Below, piece after piece: positions 22,191 to 31,942 of a stretch of DNA of 42,266 nt; position 1 is the stretch's first letter, and every line of letters begins with the position of its first letter. The position numbers and the translations under genes are program-made. This stretch comes from Erysipelotrichaceae bacterium (GTDB lineage: Bacteria > Bacillota_I > Bacilli_A > RFN20 > CAG-631), in NCBI GenBank assembly GCA_022767485.1, contig JALEMY010000039.1, positions 1 to 42,266 on the forward strand, read 5' to 3'. The notes under the pieces are model-generated. The model made no database searches. It was given only the letters and a program-made list of their open reading frames with translations, and was not told the origin of the DNA.

Positions 22191-23291
22191 TTAAACTCCA
22201 GTTACACCAGTATTTTCAATACCTTCAACAAACTTACGTTGTGTGAATGCATAAAGTATTAATAAAGGTAAAATTGAAATTAAAATAGATGCGGAACGAA
22301 GCCCTGCCAAATCTTCTGAATTTTCATTTTGAATACCAGAAACTTGCCCACCTTGAGAAATCTTATGTGTGAAATCAGAAAGTGCTTGAGGTAAAGTTTG
22401 GAATGTTAGTTGGTTTCCACTATATACTAAGTGACCTATAACATATACGTCATTCCAATTCCAAATAAATGCAAATAAGAAGATAACAGCGATTGTTGGA
22501 ACAGACATTTTTAAGATAACTTTTGTAAATATTTGAAAGAAGTTTGCTCCATCTATTTGTGCTGCTTCATCAAGAGCAACAGGTATCATTTTAAAGAAAC
22601 TAAAAGCGATAAAAATCAAAATAGATGAATTTATTCCTTGTCCAAATATAGTTAAAATCAATGGTGAAATTGCTGAGATTACCGAAAAGAATGAATCGAT
22701 AAAATTAGCAAGTGTTCCTTCAGCAATATTTAAAAAGTCAGATGGTAATGCCGCAGAATATTTTAGTTTGCTAAGCATCATAGATCTTGGTAAAGTCAAT
22801 AATTGAATTGGAATAATAAAAGCAAGAATTAAGCCCGCAAACCATAAGCCTTTTCCTTTAAAATTAAATCTTGCAAAGGCATATCCTGCCATACATGCAA
22901 CAACCGTTTGGAAAATAGCTGATAATAGTGAATAAATAGTTGAATTCCAAAATGTTGAAATAATAGCACCTTCAAATGATTTATCCGTTCTCCAAAGCCA
23001 CAACCCTTTAGCAGCATCCAAATAGTTTTGGAATGTTAATTGTGTAGGAATCCATACAATATCTGGATTAGTAATGTCTTCTTTAACCTTAAATGAGTCA
23101 ATGAACACACGTAAAATTGGGGACATAAAAATATAAGAAAAGATAATTAAAATTGAAATGATGATAATTTTAGGAACAATATTTTTTATTACTTTAACCA
23201 CTTTATCATATTTTTTTATAAATTTAGGAGAACTGATAATAGATTTGATATGTGCAAAATAATCTTTTAACTTATATGCAATTTTTTCCAT
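22191..23291 (-). CDS. Carbohydrate ABC transporter permease, MalG type (second pair)
   Basis: 366 residues, about 70-80 longer than usual MalG-type proteins because of a basic N-terminal cytoplasmic extension before the first membrane helix (about 42-68). Six membrane segments follow. The ATPase-contacting EAA loop reads DEAAQIDGANFFQIFTKVILKMSVP, and the C terminus TQRKFVEGIENTGVTG is typical. It forms the channel with the MalF-type protein encoded just upstream; its ATG directly follows that gene's TAA. It is the last gene of the operon. Confidence 0.92.
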   Translation of the reverse strand: MEKIAYKLKDYFAHIKSIISSPKFIKKYDKVVKVIKNIVPKIIIISILIIFSYIFMSPILRVFIDSFKVKEDITNPDIVWIPTQLTFQNYLDAAKGLWLWRTDKSFEGAIISTFWNSTIYSLLSAIFQTVVACMAGYAFARFNFKGKGLWFAGLILAFIIPIQLLTLPRSMMLSKLKYSAALPSDFLNIAEGTLANFIDSFFSVISAISPLILTIFGQGINSSILIFIAFSFFKMIPVALDEAAQIDGANFFQIFTKVILKMSVPTIAVIFLFAFIWNWNDVYVIGHLVYSGNQLTFQTLPQALSDFTHKISQGGQVSGIQNENSEDLAGLRSASILISILPLLILYAFTQRKFVEGIENTGVTGV

Positions 23292-26072
23292 TTAAAAGCC
23301 CTCCATTTCTTCTTTTTGTTTTTTCTTTGCTTTTATGCTATTTCTAACTTTATTAATTGGCGCAAATAGTTTTGCAAAAAAGTTGCTGATTTCATTGACA
23401 TGGAAGAATTCACGAATCTTTGCTTTACGTTGATTCTTCTTTCTTTTTGCCTCTTCGATTTCTTCATAATTCTTATCTTTAGAAATGAATTCACGTTCTC
23501 TAAATAGTAAAAATGAGACTAAAACAAATAATAAGACGATTAATGCTTGAATCCACGCTTCAAGAGAAATAATACCCATATTAAAACTATTGTCGTTCAT
23601 CTGATTATCTATCGTTGAGTTGATTGGGTTGACAGATGAAATACCAATTGATGAAACTTGCATTATAGTAAATAAACATACAATTAAAATAACAGATTTT
23701 ATTAAAGGATAAGTGATCGCCCAAAGCATTTGCCATTTATTTGCACCATCTATTTCTGCCGCTTCGTATAATTGTCTATTAATTTTTTGAAGAGCTGAAA
23801 TAAATAAAACAATAGGTACCCCTGTCATCCATAAAATAATGATGAAATTGCCAAATATGTTGTTAGCAAAAGTTAAAGCTTTAGGTGACAAAGCCTGTAA
23901 TATGTTAGCAAAAGTCGAACCATCTAGCGTTAACATAATGGATGACTCACCAGATGAGTTACTTTTATTTAGCATTGTCAATACAGGTCCTGAGACAATA
24001 ACAACCGGTAAGAAGTAAATTAATCTAAAGAATGTACGTCCTTTTATTTTTGTGTTTAATAACATTGCTAATACAAAACTTATAAATACGACAATTGGCA
24101 CATAAAATATTAAGTTTTTAAAGAATGTTGGAACTTGTTGGAAAGTAAAAGTAGAACTCTTTAAAAATAAAGTCTCTAGATTTTCTTTGCCTGTCCAGTT
24201 AGGAAAAGTTAAGCCGTTTTTAAATGAAAATGATACCAAAGCTGGATAGCCATCAGTAACTGTCCATTCAGAATGTGAAAAACATAGTATGATAGAATAT
24301 AAAATTGGATATAAAGTAAATACTATAAAACCAATTGCCCAAATACTTAAGAAGATATATCCAAGTTTGTTTTCTTTTGCTCTTGCTGTAACATCTTTAT
24401 GATATTTAGCTGAGCTATATTCTTTACGAATATTGTGCATAAACAATTTGTTTTCTTGTCTATGAAGTGCTTTTTTCTCCTTAAGCTTTAATTTATAATC
24501 TTTTTGATAAGATAATACTTCTGGATTTTCACTTTTAAACTTAGCGATACTATTTCTTTGATTTTCTTTTTTAATCTTGTTTAAATAAACTAAAATCGCT
24601 TTGAAATAACGAGACAACTCTTTTGATCTTATTTCTTTTTTATAAAGTCTCAATACTTCTTTCATTTCGGCATTTTTTGTAGAATCAGCCACTTTAGATG
24701 CTGTTTTAACATACGCTTTTTGCTTGATGTAGTTTTCTTTTCTTTGTTTTCTATCTTCTTTAATATCCTTAAATGATTGAACTAATTCTTGTTTTATTTT
24801 AACTTTGTTTTCTTTATGCTCTTCACCTATTTGTTTATTAATATCACCATTTGCTGTAATATTTGCAATAGCTTTTAAATACTTATTGTTAGCTTTAATA
24901 TAATCATTTTTGATTTTACTATCGACATTTACGCTATTAGTAAGACGATATTCATAGCATTCTTTTTCGTATTTTTTTTCTTCGTCTTCATAATAATCAT
25001 AAAAATAAGGGCATTTTTGAAGAACATAATCTTTTATGCTTTGAAAAATCATAGCAAAAGCGTCTTTTAATGAGCCTTTGAAACTACGAGAAATGCAATC
25101 TAAAACATTTTGTTTTAATGCATCTTCACTAGTAGTAGAAATAATAACATCATTTTCTTTTGTTGCTCTTATTGAATCCATCAATTCCTTAGCTTTATGC
25201 AACAATGTTTCATTTTGCTTAGAAATTTCTATAATATTATGGTCGTTTGTAGCAATTTCTTTTAAAAGTTCTTCTCTTTCAGAAGCTACATCCAACCCTT
25301 CTTTTTCTTGTTCTTTTAATATATCAAGGTCGATTTTCTTATAAACGTTATCAATCAATATCTTTTCTTTTTCTTTGCATTGATTAATTATAGTTTTTAT
25401 TATACTTAAAACGCTTTTTTTGCTTTCTTTTGAAAAGACAATTTGATTAGTCTCATCAATCGCTTTAAAAATCAACTCATTGAATTGTTCAATATCTTTT
25501 TTAGTTTCTTGTAACTTTTCTTGGTGGTTTATGCAAGTTTGTTGATAAAAATCCTGGAAAGATTTTTCATTTAATCTAACAGCATCTTTATTATTTTCAT
25601 AAATTTTTTCAACTAACTTATCGTATTGAAGCTTATAAGCTATTTCATCTTCCTTACATTTTTCATACCAAGAAGCCTTATTTTGTAAAACGCGATATTC
25701 GTTTTCATAAGATGTTAATGTGGCACGATTTTTAGCAATAATCTTATGAATAGACTCTTTGAATACACTGTCTTTTTCCGATTTTATAAAAGTCATACCA
25801 ATGCGGGAAAGCTTATAAACATTTTTATAAAACGTAGCCTCACATGCTAAAGAATTTGAAGAAAACAAGGCATCGATATTTTCTTTTAATGCTTCTTTAT
25901 GGGCATTATATAATTGCTCTTGAAGTGATAAAGGACGAAATGTAACTAAACATTTATAATTTGTAATTTCTTCATTTATTTTATCTTTTATTTTACTTAC
26001 TTCATGTTCAGCAATTTTTAAAGAAACTTCATAAGATTGTTGTGCTTTAATACTCAATTCATTTTTAACCAT
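23292..26072 (-). CDS. Carbohydrate ABC permease, MalF type, with about 560-residue N-terminal helical extension
   Basis: I start at the ATG 26072 (AGGGGGGTG at good spacing) rather than the track's GTG, giving 926 residues; MalF proteins are usually about 300. Residues 1 to about 560 contain no membrane segment and are rich in Lys, Glu, Asn and Gln with heptad-like stretches (REELLKEIATNDHNI, KQNETLLHKAKEL), suggesting long cytoplasmic helices or coiled coils. The permease domain follows from about 568 to 860, with six membrane segments and the EAA loop YEAAEIDGANKWQMLWAITYP. A basic tail (RKKNQRKAKIR, KAKKKQKEE) ends it. The frame is continuous and I see no sign of an assembly join. The extension might bind the ATPase, a scaffold or the cell wall machinery. 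Confidence 0.88.
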   Translation of the reverse strand: MVKNELSIKAQQSYEVSLKIAEHEVSKIKDKINEEITNYKCLVTFRPLSLQEQLYNAHKEALKENIDALFSSNSLACEATFYKNVYKLSRIGMTFIKSEKDSVFKESIHKIIAKNRATLTSYENEYRVLQNKASWYEKCKEDEIAYKLQYDKLVEKIYENNKDAVRLNEKSFQDFYQQTCINHQEKLQETKKDIEQFNELIFKAIDETNQIVFSKESKKSVLSIIKTIINQCKEKEKILIDNVYKKIDLDILKEQEKEGLDVASEREELLKEIATNDHNIIEISKQNETLLHKAKELMDSIRATKENDVIISTTSEDALKQNVLDCISRSFKGSLKDAFAMIFQSIKDYVLQKCPYFYDYYEDEEKKYEKECYEYRLTNSVNVDSKIKNDYIKANNKYLKAIANITANGDINKQIGEEHKENKVKIKQELVQSFKDIKEDRKQRKENYIKQKAYVKTASKVADSTKNAEMKEVLRLYKKEIRSKELSRYFKAILVYLNKIKKENQRNSIAKFKSENPEVLSYQKDYKLKLKEKKALHRQENKLFMHNIRKEYSSAKYHKDVTARAKENKLGYIFLSIWAIGFIVFTLYPILYSIILCFSHSEWTVTDGYPALVSFSFKNGLTFPNWTGKENLETLFLKSSTFTFQQVPTFFKNLIFYVPIVVFISFVLAMLLNTKIKGRTFFRLIYFLPVVIVSGPVLTMLNKSNSSGESSIMLTLDGSTFANILQALSPKALTFANNIFGNFIIILWMTGVPIVLFISALQKINRQLYEAAEIDGANKWQMLWAITYPLIKSVILIVCLFTIMQVSSIGISSVNPINSTIDNQMNDNSFNMGIISLEAWIQALIVLLFVLVSFLLFREREFISKDKNYEEIEEAKRKKNQRKAKIREFFHVNEISNFFAKLFAPINKVRNSIKAKKKQKEEMEGF

Positions 26073-26085
26073 TTTGCACACCCCC

Positions 26086-28632
26086 CTATTTAATTTCCTT
26101 TACTGTCAAATTGTTGTAATCAAATTCTAATACTACTTTATCATCACCAACAACTCCATCATTAAAACTAGCATAAGTATTTCTATAACATTTAACAGAA
26201 CCATCATCATTTGTAATAACTTCACGATTAACTATTGTTTTCCCTTGTACTAATTTTAAATATGGCATAACGAAGCTACAAATTTCATTGATAATTTCAT
26301 GGTAACTTTCATATGAAGTTGAAAACCAATCTCTTGAGTTTGTATACATTATATCTTCGTTTTCCTTAGCTGTAATAATAAAGGAAGGATTCAAATTGTA
26401 TTCGATCATTTTTAGTTGTGATTCTTTATCATAAAACGAGAAATTTGCATATTCTGCGTATAAATTAACAAGTCCACTCAAAACAATTTCCATAAATGGA
26501 ACAGAGTCTGTTTCACATTGAAGTTGAGAATTATATACTGGAATATTTGTATACTCATCATAGTTTTTCCATAAGAAATCATTTGGCGTATCACCTGATA
26601 AGTTTACATAATTAGCTGCTGCTTTCGTCGATTGATAAATCGAATTTTTAGCACCAGCATAAGTTAACTTTTTACCATAATCTGGAATAACTAAAGTGGA
26701 AATACCACCTGTAGAAATACCAACATTATCGCCTAGTTGAGATAATTTTTCTGCTTGTTTGTTTAACCACTTACCAGCAACATCGGCATTTGTATAAAAC
26801 CACCATGTTATAGGTTTTGATTTATCAGCTAATAAATACTTTCCATAATCTCTTGAAAGAGCTTTTACAGTATAGCCATTAATCGAACTATATTGAAGTT
26901 CAGTAAGCATAGCATATTGTTGGTAAAAGTTAATTAGATAATCATAACTATCAGCTACTTTTACTACTTTTTTAAAGCCGCTTTTCCCACCAGCATTAGA
27001 ATTGTAATCAACCGTGCTTGGTTTAGCAACATTCATACCTTTATTTTGCCATCCATACAACGTCGATGTAATATCGTTAATGCCATCGTTATGTAAGTCA
27101 TTAAAAATATTGATAATATCATCACAACTTGTCACGTTAACTTCACTTTGACCAAAAACGCCTGATTTTGAATCGCTCATTAAGAAATCGACCTTTGGTC
27201 CTGTTTTTAATTCAACGTTTTTCTTAATTAAATTCTTTTCTTCTAAATAACTACGATACTTTAAAGCCATTCCTGTATAATTTGCAGGAAGTTCACCATT
27301 GCTTCCATCTCCTTGAAGAAAATTATAAGCCACATTTATATCGTAATCATAATAAAAACTTTCACTTTCATTTAAACAATAACTTGGTGTTTTAGATTCA
27401 ATACGATAAATATAAATTCTATTTTTTTCAAATCGAGGACGAATTGAAGCATATTCGTTTACCGTTGTTCTTCCATTGTATAATAAGCCGAAGTATTCGC
27501 TTCCTTTTTTAACATACGCTACAAAAGCATCTTGATTATTTCCATAAGAAACACCCCAAACAGGCATTGAAATATGCTTAGTTGGTACGTAACTTGGTTG
27601 TTCTACTTCATTTCTTTTGGCAAATTCTTTTTCAGTAAATACTTCACGATATGGATCTTTATACATATCAAAATATATTGCTGTCTTTTCAGAATCGTAA
27701 TATTTTATATTATCAAAACGAATCAATGCTCCTGAGCCATCAGGCACGAAAATATAGCCATCTAAATTGGTTTTAGGATTATCGACAATTGTCGATGTAT
27801 CATTGAAACTACAATTACCATTATTATCAAGTGTACAACGAATCATCTTACCACCAGATTGACCAAGTAATGGTAAAGGATATATTGCTTCAACTAAATA
27901 TTTTGATTTTCCTGTGATATCTTCATCATAAATATTTAAATCGAAGCCATCTTCAGTAAAAGTTAATCTCATATTGATATTGACTTCAAAATAATTTGAA
28001 GATGAACTACCACTTTCACTACTTTCTTGATTCTCACCTTCTTCAGATGAAGAACTATTGCTACCAATTTGTGCATAATAACTTAATTTAAACATCCATT
28101 CATTAGCATATTTATTATGTCCAAAAAAGCCAACACTAGTGTTTTCTGTTGTCGCCCAAATTGTTGATGAACTTGGATTTAATTGTTGATTAAATAATGT
28201 GAAATATAAAATTCCATTTATCTTGGCATATGTAACTGAAGATGTATCTTTTCCATCGCGAGTTGATCCGATGTCTATAGCACAAGCGTAGTATTCATCT
28301 GAATATTTTGTGATATTTGAACAATTTCTTTCTTGATCAGCTCTTTTTTCAGTATCTGCTCCTGTCGACCAAATAAATCCTGATTTTTTATTTAATATTT
28401 TTAAAATGTTTTTCTTTGTTGAATAAAAGTATTCAAAATTATTATTTTCATAAATTTTTGAATATTCACTATTTCCTGAAATAGAAACATTGTATTCATT
28501 TGGAGAAGCAGCTTCAGTTCTATTAGTTGTTTCAAGGGCATTTAAAATAACCTTATAACCGATATTGATACATGCAACAGACATTACTATAACGCAAATT
28601 ATAAAAAACCATTTTTTAATACCAGTTCGCAC
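26086..28632 (-). CDS. DUF5696-like membrane-anchored protein, putative glycan-active
   Basis: 848 residues with one N-terminal membrane segment (about 8-28), so most of it should lie outside the cell. A Ser/Glu-rich stretch occurs near residues 195-215. The segment FVPDGSGALIRF (around 295) and a C-terminal part with alternating helices and strands (SGLVNLYAEYANFSFY, NLNPSFIITAKEN) match my memory of DUF5696 proteins, which sit beside sugar ABC transporters in Firmicutes and look like beta-domain plus barrel glycosidases; no activity is established. The start is GTG, preceded by AGAGGTGA, and overlaps the end of the Yip1 gene by 17 bases. It may trim or bind the transported glycan. Confidence 0.65.
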   Translation of the reverse strand: MRTGIKKWFFIICVIVMSVACINIGYKVILNALETTNRTEAASPNEYNVSISGNSEYSKIYENNNFEYFYSTKKNILKILNKKSGFIWSTGADTEKRADQERNCSNITKYSDEYYACAIDIGSTRDGKDTSSVTYAKINGILYFTLFNQQLNPSSSTIWATTENTSVGFFGHNKYANEWMFKLSYYAQIGSNSSSSEEGENQESSESGSSSSNYFEVNINMRLTFTEDGFDLNIYDEDITGKSKYLVEAIYPLPLLGQSGGKMIRCTLDNNGNCSFNDTSTIVDNPKTNLDGYIFVPDGSGALIRFDNIKYYDSEKTAIYFDMYKDPYREVFTEKEFAKRNEVEQPSYVPTKHISMPVWGVSYGNNQDAFVAYVKKGSEYFGLLYNGRTTVNEYASIRPRFEKNRIYIYRIESKTPSYCLNESESFYYDYDINVAYNFLQGDGSNGELPANYTGMALKYRSYLEEKNLIKKNVELKTGPKVDFLMSDSKSGVFGQSEVNVTSCDDIINIFNDLHNDGINDITSTLYGWQNKGMNVAKPSTVDYNSNAGGKSGFKKVVKVADSYDYLINFYQQYAMLTELQYSSINGYTVKALSRDYGKYLLADKSKPITWWFYTNADVAGKWLNKQAEKLSQLGDNVGISTGGISTLVIPDYGKKLTYAGAKNSIYQSTKAAANYVNLSGDTPNDFLWKNYDEYTNIPVYNSQLQCETDSVPFMEIVLSGLVNLYAEYANFSFYDKESQLKMIEYNLNPSFIITAKENEDIMYTNSRDWFSTSYESYHEIINEICSFVMPYLKLVQGKTIVNREVITNDDGSVKCYRNTYASFNDGVVGDDKVVLEFDYNNLTVKEIK

Positions 28633-31060
28633 GTAACTTCACCTCTCTCCATATTTGTTCAATAAATGTAGCAATTTGATCTAACATAACAACCACAATC
28701 GCACAAATGATAATAAATAAGACCATAAACACGATTGTTAAAACAATGTTTTTAACCGTTTGGCTAAAAGTGTAATTGTGGACTTCTAAAATTCCTAATA
28801 CTAAGATAATTCCACTACCCCAAAAAGCAGCTCCTTTTAATAAAGTTATAACAACTTGTTCGTTAAGTGTTAATCCGTAAGAAACTAAAACTGCTATTGG
28901 AAGGAAGATAATTATTGGCAATAAACTATATCCTGTAAATTTATAAATGTCTGCAAAAGTACCTTCACCATCATTTATTGCTGATACTAGATAATTACAT
29001 AAAATAAATACGCCTATAATTCCGATTGATAGGAATAATACGATCGATGGATTTAGTGTGTTTGCATTGATTATTTGGAATGGTAACGCATAGCAATAAG
29101 TGTTTAATATAATTGCAATAATTGCCAAAATGTAATAAATTGTAGCTCCTAAAATGGAACCTCTTTTCTTTGTTTTTAATTCATAGAAAGTATCGTTTGG
29201 TTTTTTAATTAATCTAAATCCGACTGTCAAGTCTTTAAACCAGCGTTTTTCACTTACTTTCTTTGTTTTTTCTTTAAACTCCTTACATTTTTTATTCTTT
29301 TTAAATAATATTTTTACACCATATATAACTACAATAATACCTATCAAACCTAAGAAAACATAAAGTAAATTTTGTTGTAAGAAATCATTTCTTAATTCCC
29401 AAAAAACATTTGAATATAAACTTCTATTTTTTGAAGTTGTAAAGTATTCAAGTGATGATTCAAAATCTAAATCATAATAATATGCTTTCCCTAAGCCATC
29501 ATTTGCTAGTACCGATAATGAATCATACTTTAAAACTTCTTCCCATGATTTTCTACTTTGCTCGTAATCATGATTATTAAAGGAAGTAATAGCATTATAA
29601 ATACTGTTCGTATAATTTGTTGGCGTAAATGTTTGTAAATAATTTGATGTGGCATCTGCAACCCATATATTATTGTTTCTATCAACGGTAATTGTCGTTA
29701 AGTTTTTAAAGAAACCAATGATGCTTGAAGTTGTGTTATTTCCAGTAAAGCCAAAGTAGAAAATGATTCTTCCTGTTGGTTCACAAACATAAATTGTACC
29801 AGTCTTACAAGCGATAAAAATCAAACCATCTTTAGTAACATATGAATCTGTAACCTGCGCTGTTCCATCACTAGTTAAAGTATATTCCAAAACCGAACTT
29901 CCACTTGTTGAATACTTATCAAAAATTAATGTCGATTCTGTCGTTAGTGAATATACTAGATTGTTATGATCAACAAAGACATTTGAAAATGGTTGTGGCT
30001 TGTCGATAATCAATTTATCTAATTGTTCTTTCGTTCCAAATTGCTTGATAATATGGTATAAGAAATCATAAGAAACTTTATTAACAACGAAAAACGAAAT
30101 AAATTCTCCAACATATGACATTTGAATCATACCAGATGATGTACCAGAGGAAGCAATAAACATATTACCTGACTTATCAACTGCTACCTTTACAGGTTTA
30201 AATGTACTTTGACCAAATGATGCTGTTTTCATAACATATTGGCCTAATGGTACTATTCTATCCTCACAATGTTCACCTACACGACATACTATTCTATTAT
30301 AAGAAATGACAGTCCCATTCAAGTCTTTTTCTTCACTTTTAAAATTGCTTGCTGTAGGAATTATTTGATAATTGTCAAAATCACTAAGTGAAGGGAATGT
30401 TTTTAACTCATACATACTATAATCTGATTTTGAATCTTCTTGAGTAGGTTCATGAATAATATCATATTGATCAAGAAGCAATTGTCTTCCTGTTTCATCA
30501 AATTGAATACGATATATTAACCCATTATATGTATATTCATAATCAGAAAGTAAAAAGGCCTCATCTTCGCTAGTGGCTTTTATTACTTCTTTATAAGAAG
30601 CAGAACCATCAGCAATATACATTTCTTTTCTTGTGACACCATTTACTGTTGTTGTTTGAATCCATAATCCAGTAGGTGTGTTGATATATTTTAATGTCCC
30701 TACCAAATCAATCTTTTTAACTGTATTTACAACATCATCTAAACGAAATTGCAAAATAAATGGTCCATTATTTAAATCACCTTGATTTAATATATAGCCA
30801 TATTCGACAAGTTTATTACCTTCATATACTTCATCGATAACCATATCTTGTGGTGAATTTAAACCAATTCTATCGTAAGTTGTTTGTGGCAAGTAGCCAT
30901 CTTGACAACGAATATATTGACCATCAGCATTTCTCGTCATCGTATAAGTCGTAGCGCTTGTCGCGTTAATATTTGTTGAAGTTGTTGGAATTAATGCTGC
31001 AATTATAATAATTATAGATAAAACTAATCCTACATAGTATTTAATATTTTTCTTTTCCAT
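28616..31060 (-). CDS. NHL-repeat, TPR and Yip1-domain membrane protein
   Basis: 814 residues. A signal anchor (about 8-28) leads into an extracellular region with beta-propeller style repeats of the NHL type (about 285-490: VAVDKSGNMFIASSG, VFVDHNNLVYSLTT, ITVDRNNNIWVADATS). A TPR-like helical segment (about 495-550, YEQSRKSWEEVLKYD) is followed by a membrane helix (about 568-588), a basic cytoplasmic linker and a five-helix Yip1-like membrane domain (about 615-800). It could act as an envelope sensor or a scaffold for the transporter; its place between two permease pairs supports a structural role. Function is unknown. Its ATG is one base after the upstream MalG stop. Confidence 0.75.
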   Translation of the reverse strand: MEKKNIKYYVGLVLSIIIIIAALIPTTSTNINATSATTYTMTRNADGQYIRCQDGYLPQTTYDRIGLNSPQDMVIDEVYEGNKLVEYGYILNQGDLNNGPFILQFRLDDVVNTVKKIDLVGTLKYINTPTGLWIQTTTVNGVTRKEMYIADGSASYKEVIKATSEDEAFLLSDYEYTYNGLIYRIQFDETGRQLLLDQYDIIHEPTQEDSKSDYSMYELKTFPSLSDFDNYQIIPTASNFKSEEKDLNGTVISYNRIVCRVGEHCEDRIVPLGQYVMKTASFGQSTFKPVKVAVDKSGNMFIASSGTSSGMIQMSYVGEFISFFVVNKVSYDFLYHIIKQFGTKEQLDKLIIDKPQPFSNVFVDHNNLVYSLTTESTLIFDKYSTSGSSVLEYTLTSDGTAQVTDSYVTKDGLIFIACKTGTIYVCEPTGRIIFYFGFTGNNTTSSIIGFFKNLTTITVDRNNNIWVADATSNYLQTFTPTNYTNSIYNAITSFNNHDYEQSRKSWEEVLKYDSLSVLANDGLGKAYYYDLDFESSLEYFTTSKNRSLYSNVFWELRNDFLQQNLLYVFLGLIGIIVVIYGVKILFKKNKKCKEFKEKTKKVSEKRWFKDLTVGFRLIKKPNDTFYELKTKKRGSILGATIYYILAIIAIILNTYCYALPFQIINANTLNPSIVLFLSIGIIGVFILCNYLVSAINDGEGTFADIYKFTGYSLLPIIIFLPIAVLVSYGLTLNEQVVITLLKGAAFWGSGIILVLGILEVHNYTFSQTVKNIVLTIVFMVLFIIICAIVVVMLDQIATFIEQIWREVKLRANWY

Positions 31061-31061
31061 A

Positions 31062-31931
31062 TTACTTAATACCTGACCTTGCCATTGTATTCATAACTTT
31101 AGATTGCATAACAATAAAGATAATCAAGTTTGGTAAAAATGTAATCAACGAGCTTGCAGCAGAAACACCCGTTGCTTGAATACCTGCTTGTGATGCTAGC
31201 AACCCTAAATAATAAGGAAGAGTTTTTAAACTTTCAGAGTTTAAATAAATCGTACTTGCTCCTCCAGAATTCCATATTGCTTGGAAAGCTAAAATTGCGA
31301 TCGTAGCAATTGTTGGTTTTACCAGTGGCATTACAAATTTTGTAATGATTTGGAAATCATTTGCACCATCTAGTCTTGCTGATTCTAATATTTCACGAGG
31401 TACCTCATCAATATTTTGTTTCATTAAAAATAAATATGTTGGAACGGCAAGAGATGGAATGATATGTACCCAAAATGTATCGATAAGTCCTAAAGCAGAA
31501 ACGATTAAATATGTTGGTATTTGCACTGCAACAGCAATAAACATTAAGGCTAGTTGGTTGATTTGAAAGAAAACTTTTTTTATCTTAAATTGCTTCTTTG
31601 AAAAAGCATAACCAGCTGTTAATGTAATAAATAAGACAGCCACAACATAAATAATGGTAATTAATAATGAATTGATTAAATATCTTAACCAAGGAAGTCC
31701 TGTAATTCGTGCTAAACGGAACAATTCTTGGAAATTAGCTAGCGTTGGATTATATACGATAATTCTTGGTGGGAAATAAAATAACTCATCAAGAGGCTTA
31801 AACGCCTGACAAAAAATATAAATAAGTGGTAAAATCATAACAGCACAAATGGGCAGCAAGATAATTAAAAACTTAATTTGACTTGCTTGAAATTTCTTGG
31901 GATTCAATTGAATAACTTGAAATGCGGCCAT
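31062..31931 (-). CDS. Carbohydrate ABC transporter permease, MalG type (first pair)
   Basis: 289 residues, the normal length for MalG-like proteins, with six membrane segments. The EAA loop that contacts the ATPase is ILESARLDGANDFQIITKFVMPLVKP. AGGAGGTGA precedes the ATG. It follows the MalF-type gene by 11 bases and forms a permease pair with it. Its partner binding protein is most likely the large lipoprotein two genes upstream. Confidence 0.95.
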   Translation of the reverse strand: MAAFQVIQLNPKKFQASQIKFLIILLPICAVMILPLIYIFCQAFKPLDELFYFPPRIIVYNPTLANFQELFRLARITGLPWLRYLINSLLITIIYVVAVLFITLTAGYAFSKKQFKIKKVFFQINQLALMFIAVAVQIPTYLIVSALGLIDTFWVHIIPSLAVPTYLFLMKQNIDEVPREILESARLDGANDFQIITKFVMPLVKPTIATIAILAFQAIWNSGGASTIYLNSESLKTLPYYLGLLASQAGIQATGVSAASSLITFLPNLIIFIVMQSKVMNTMARSGIK

Positions 31932-31942
31932 AATTTCACCTC

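Noticed and set aside
23292-26072. The long MalF as an artefact of a missed stop or frameshift joining two genes
   Set aside because: The frame is continuous, no ribosome-binding site plus start was noticed near residue 560, and charged helical sequence runs smoothly up to the first membrane helix.
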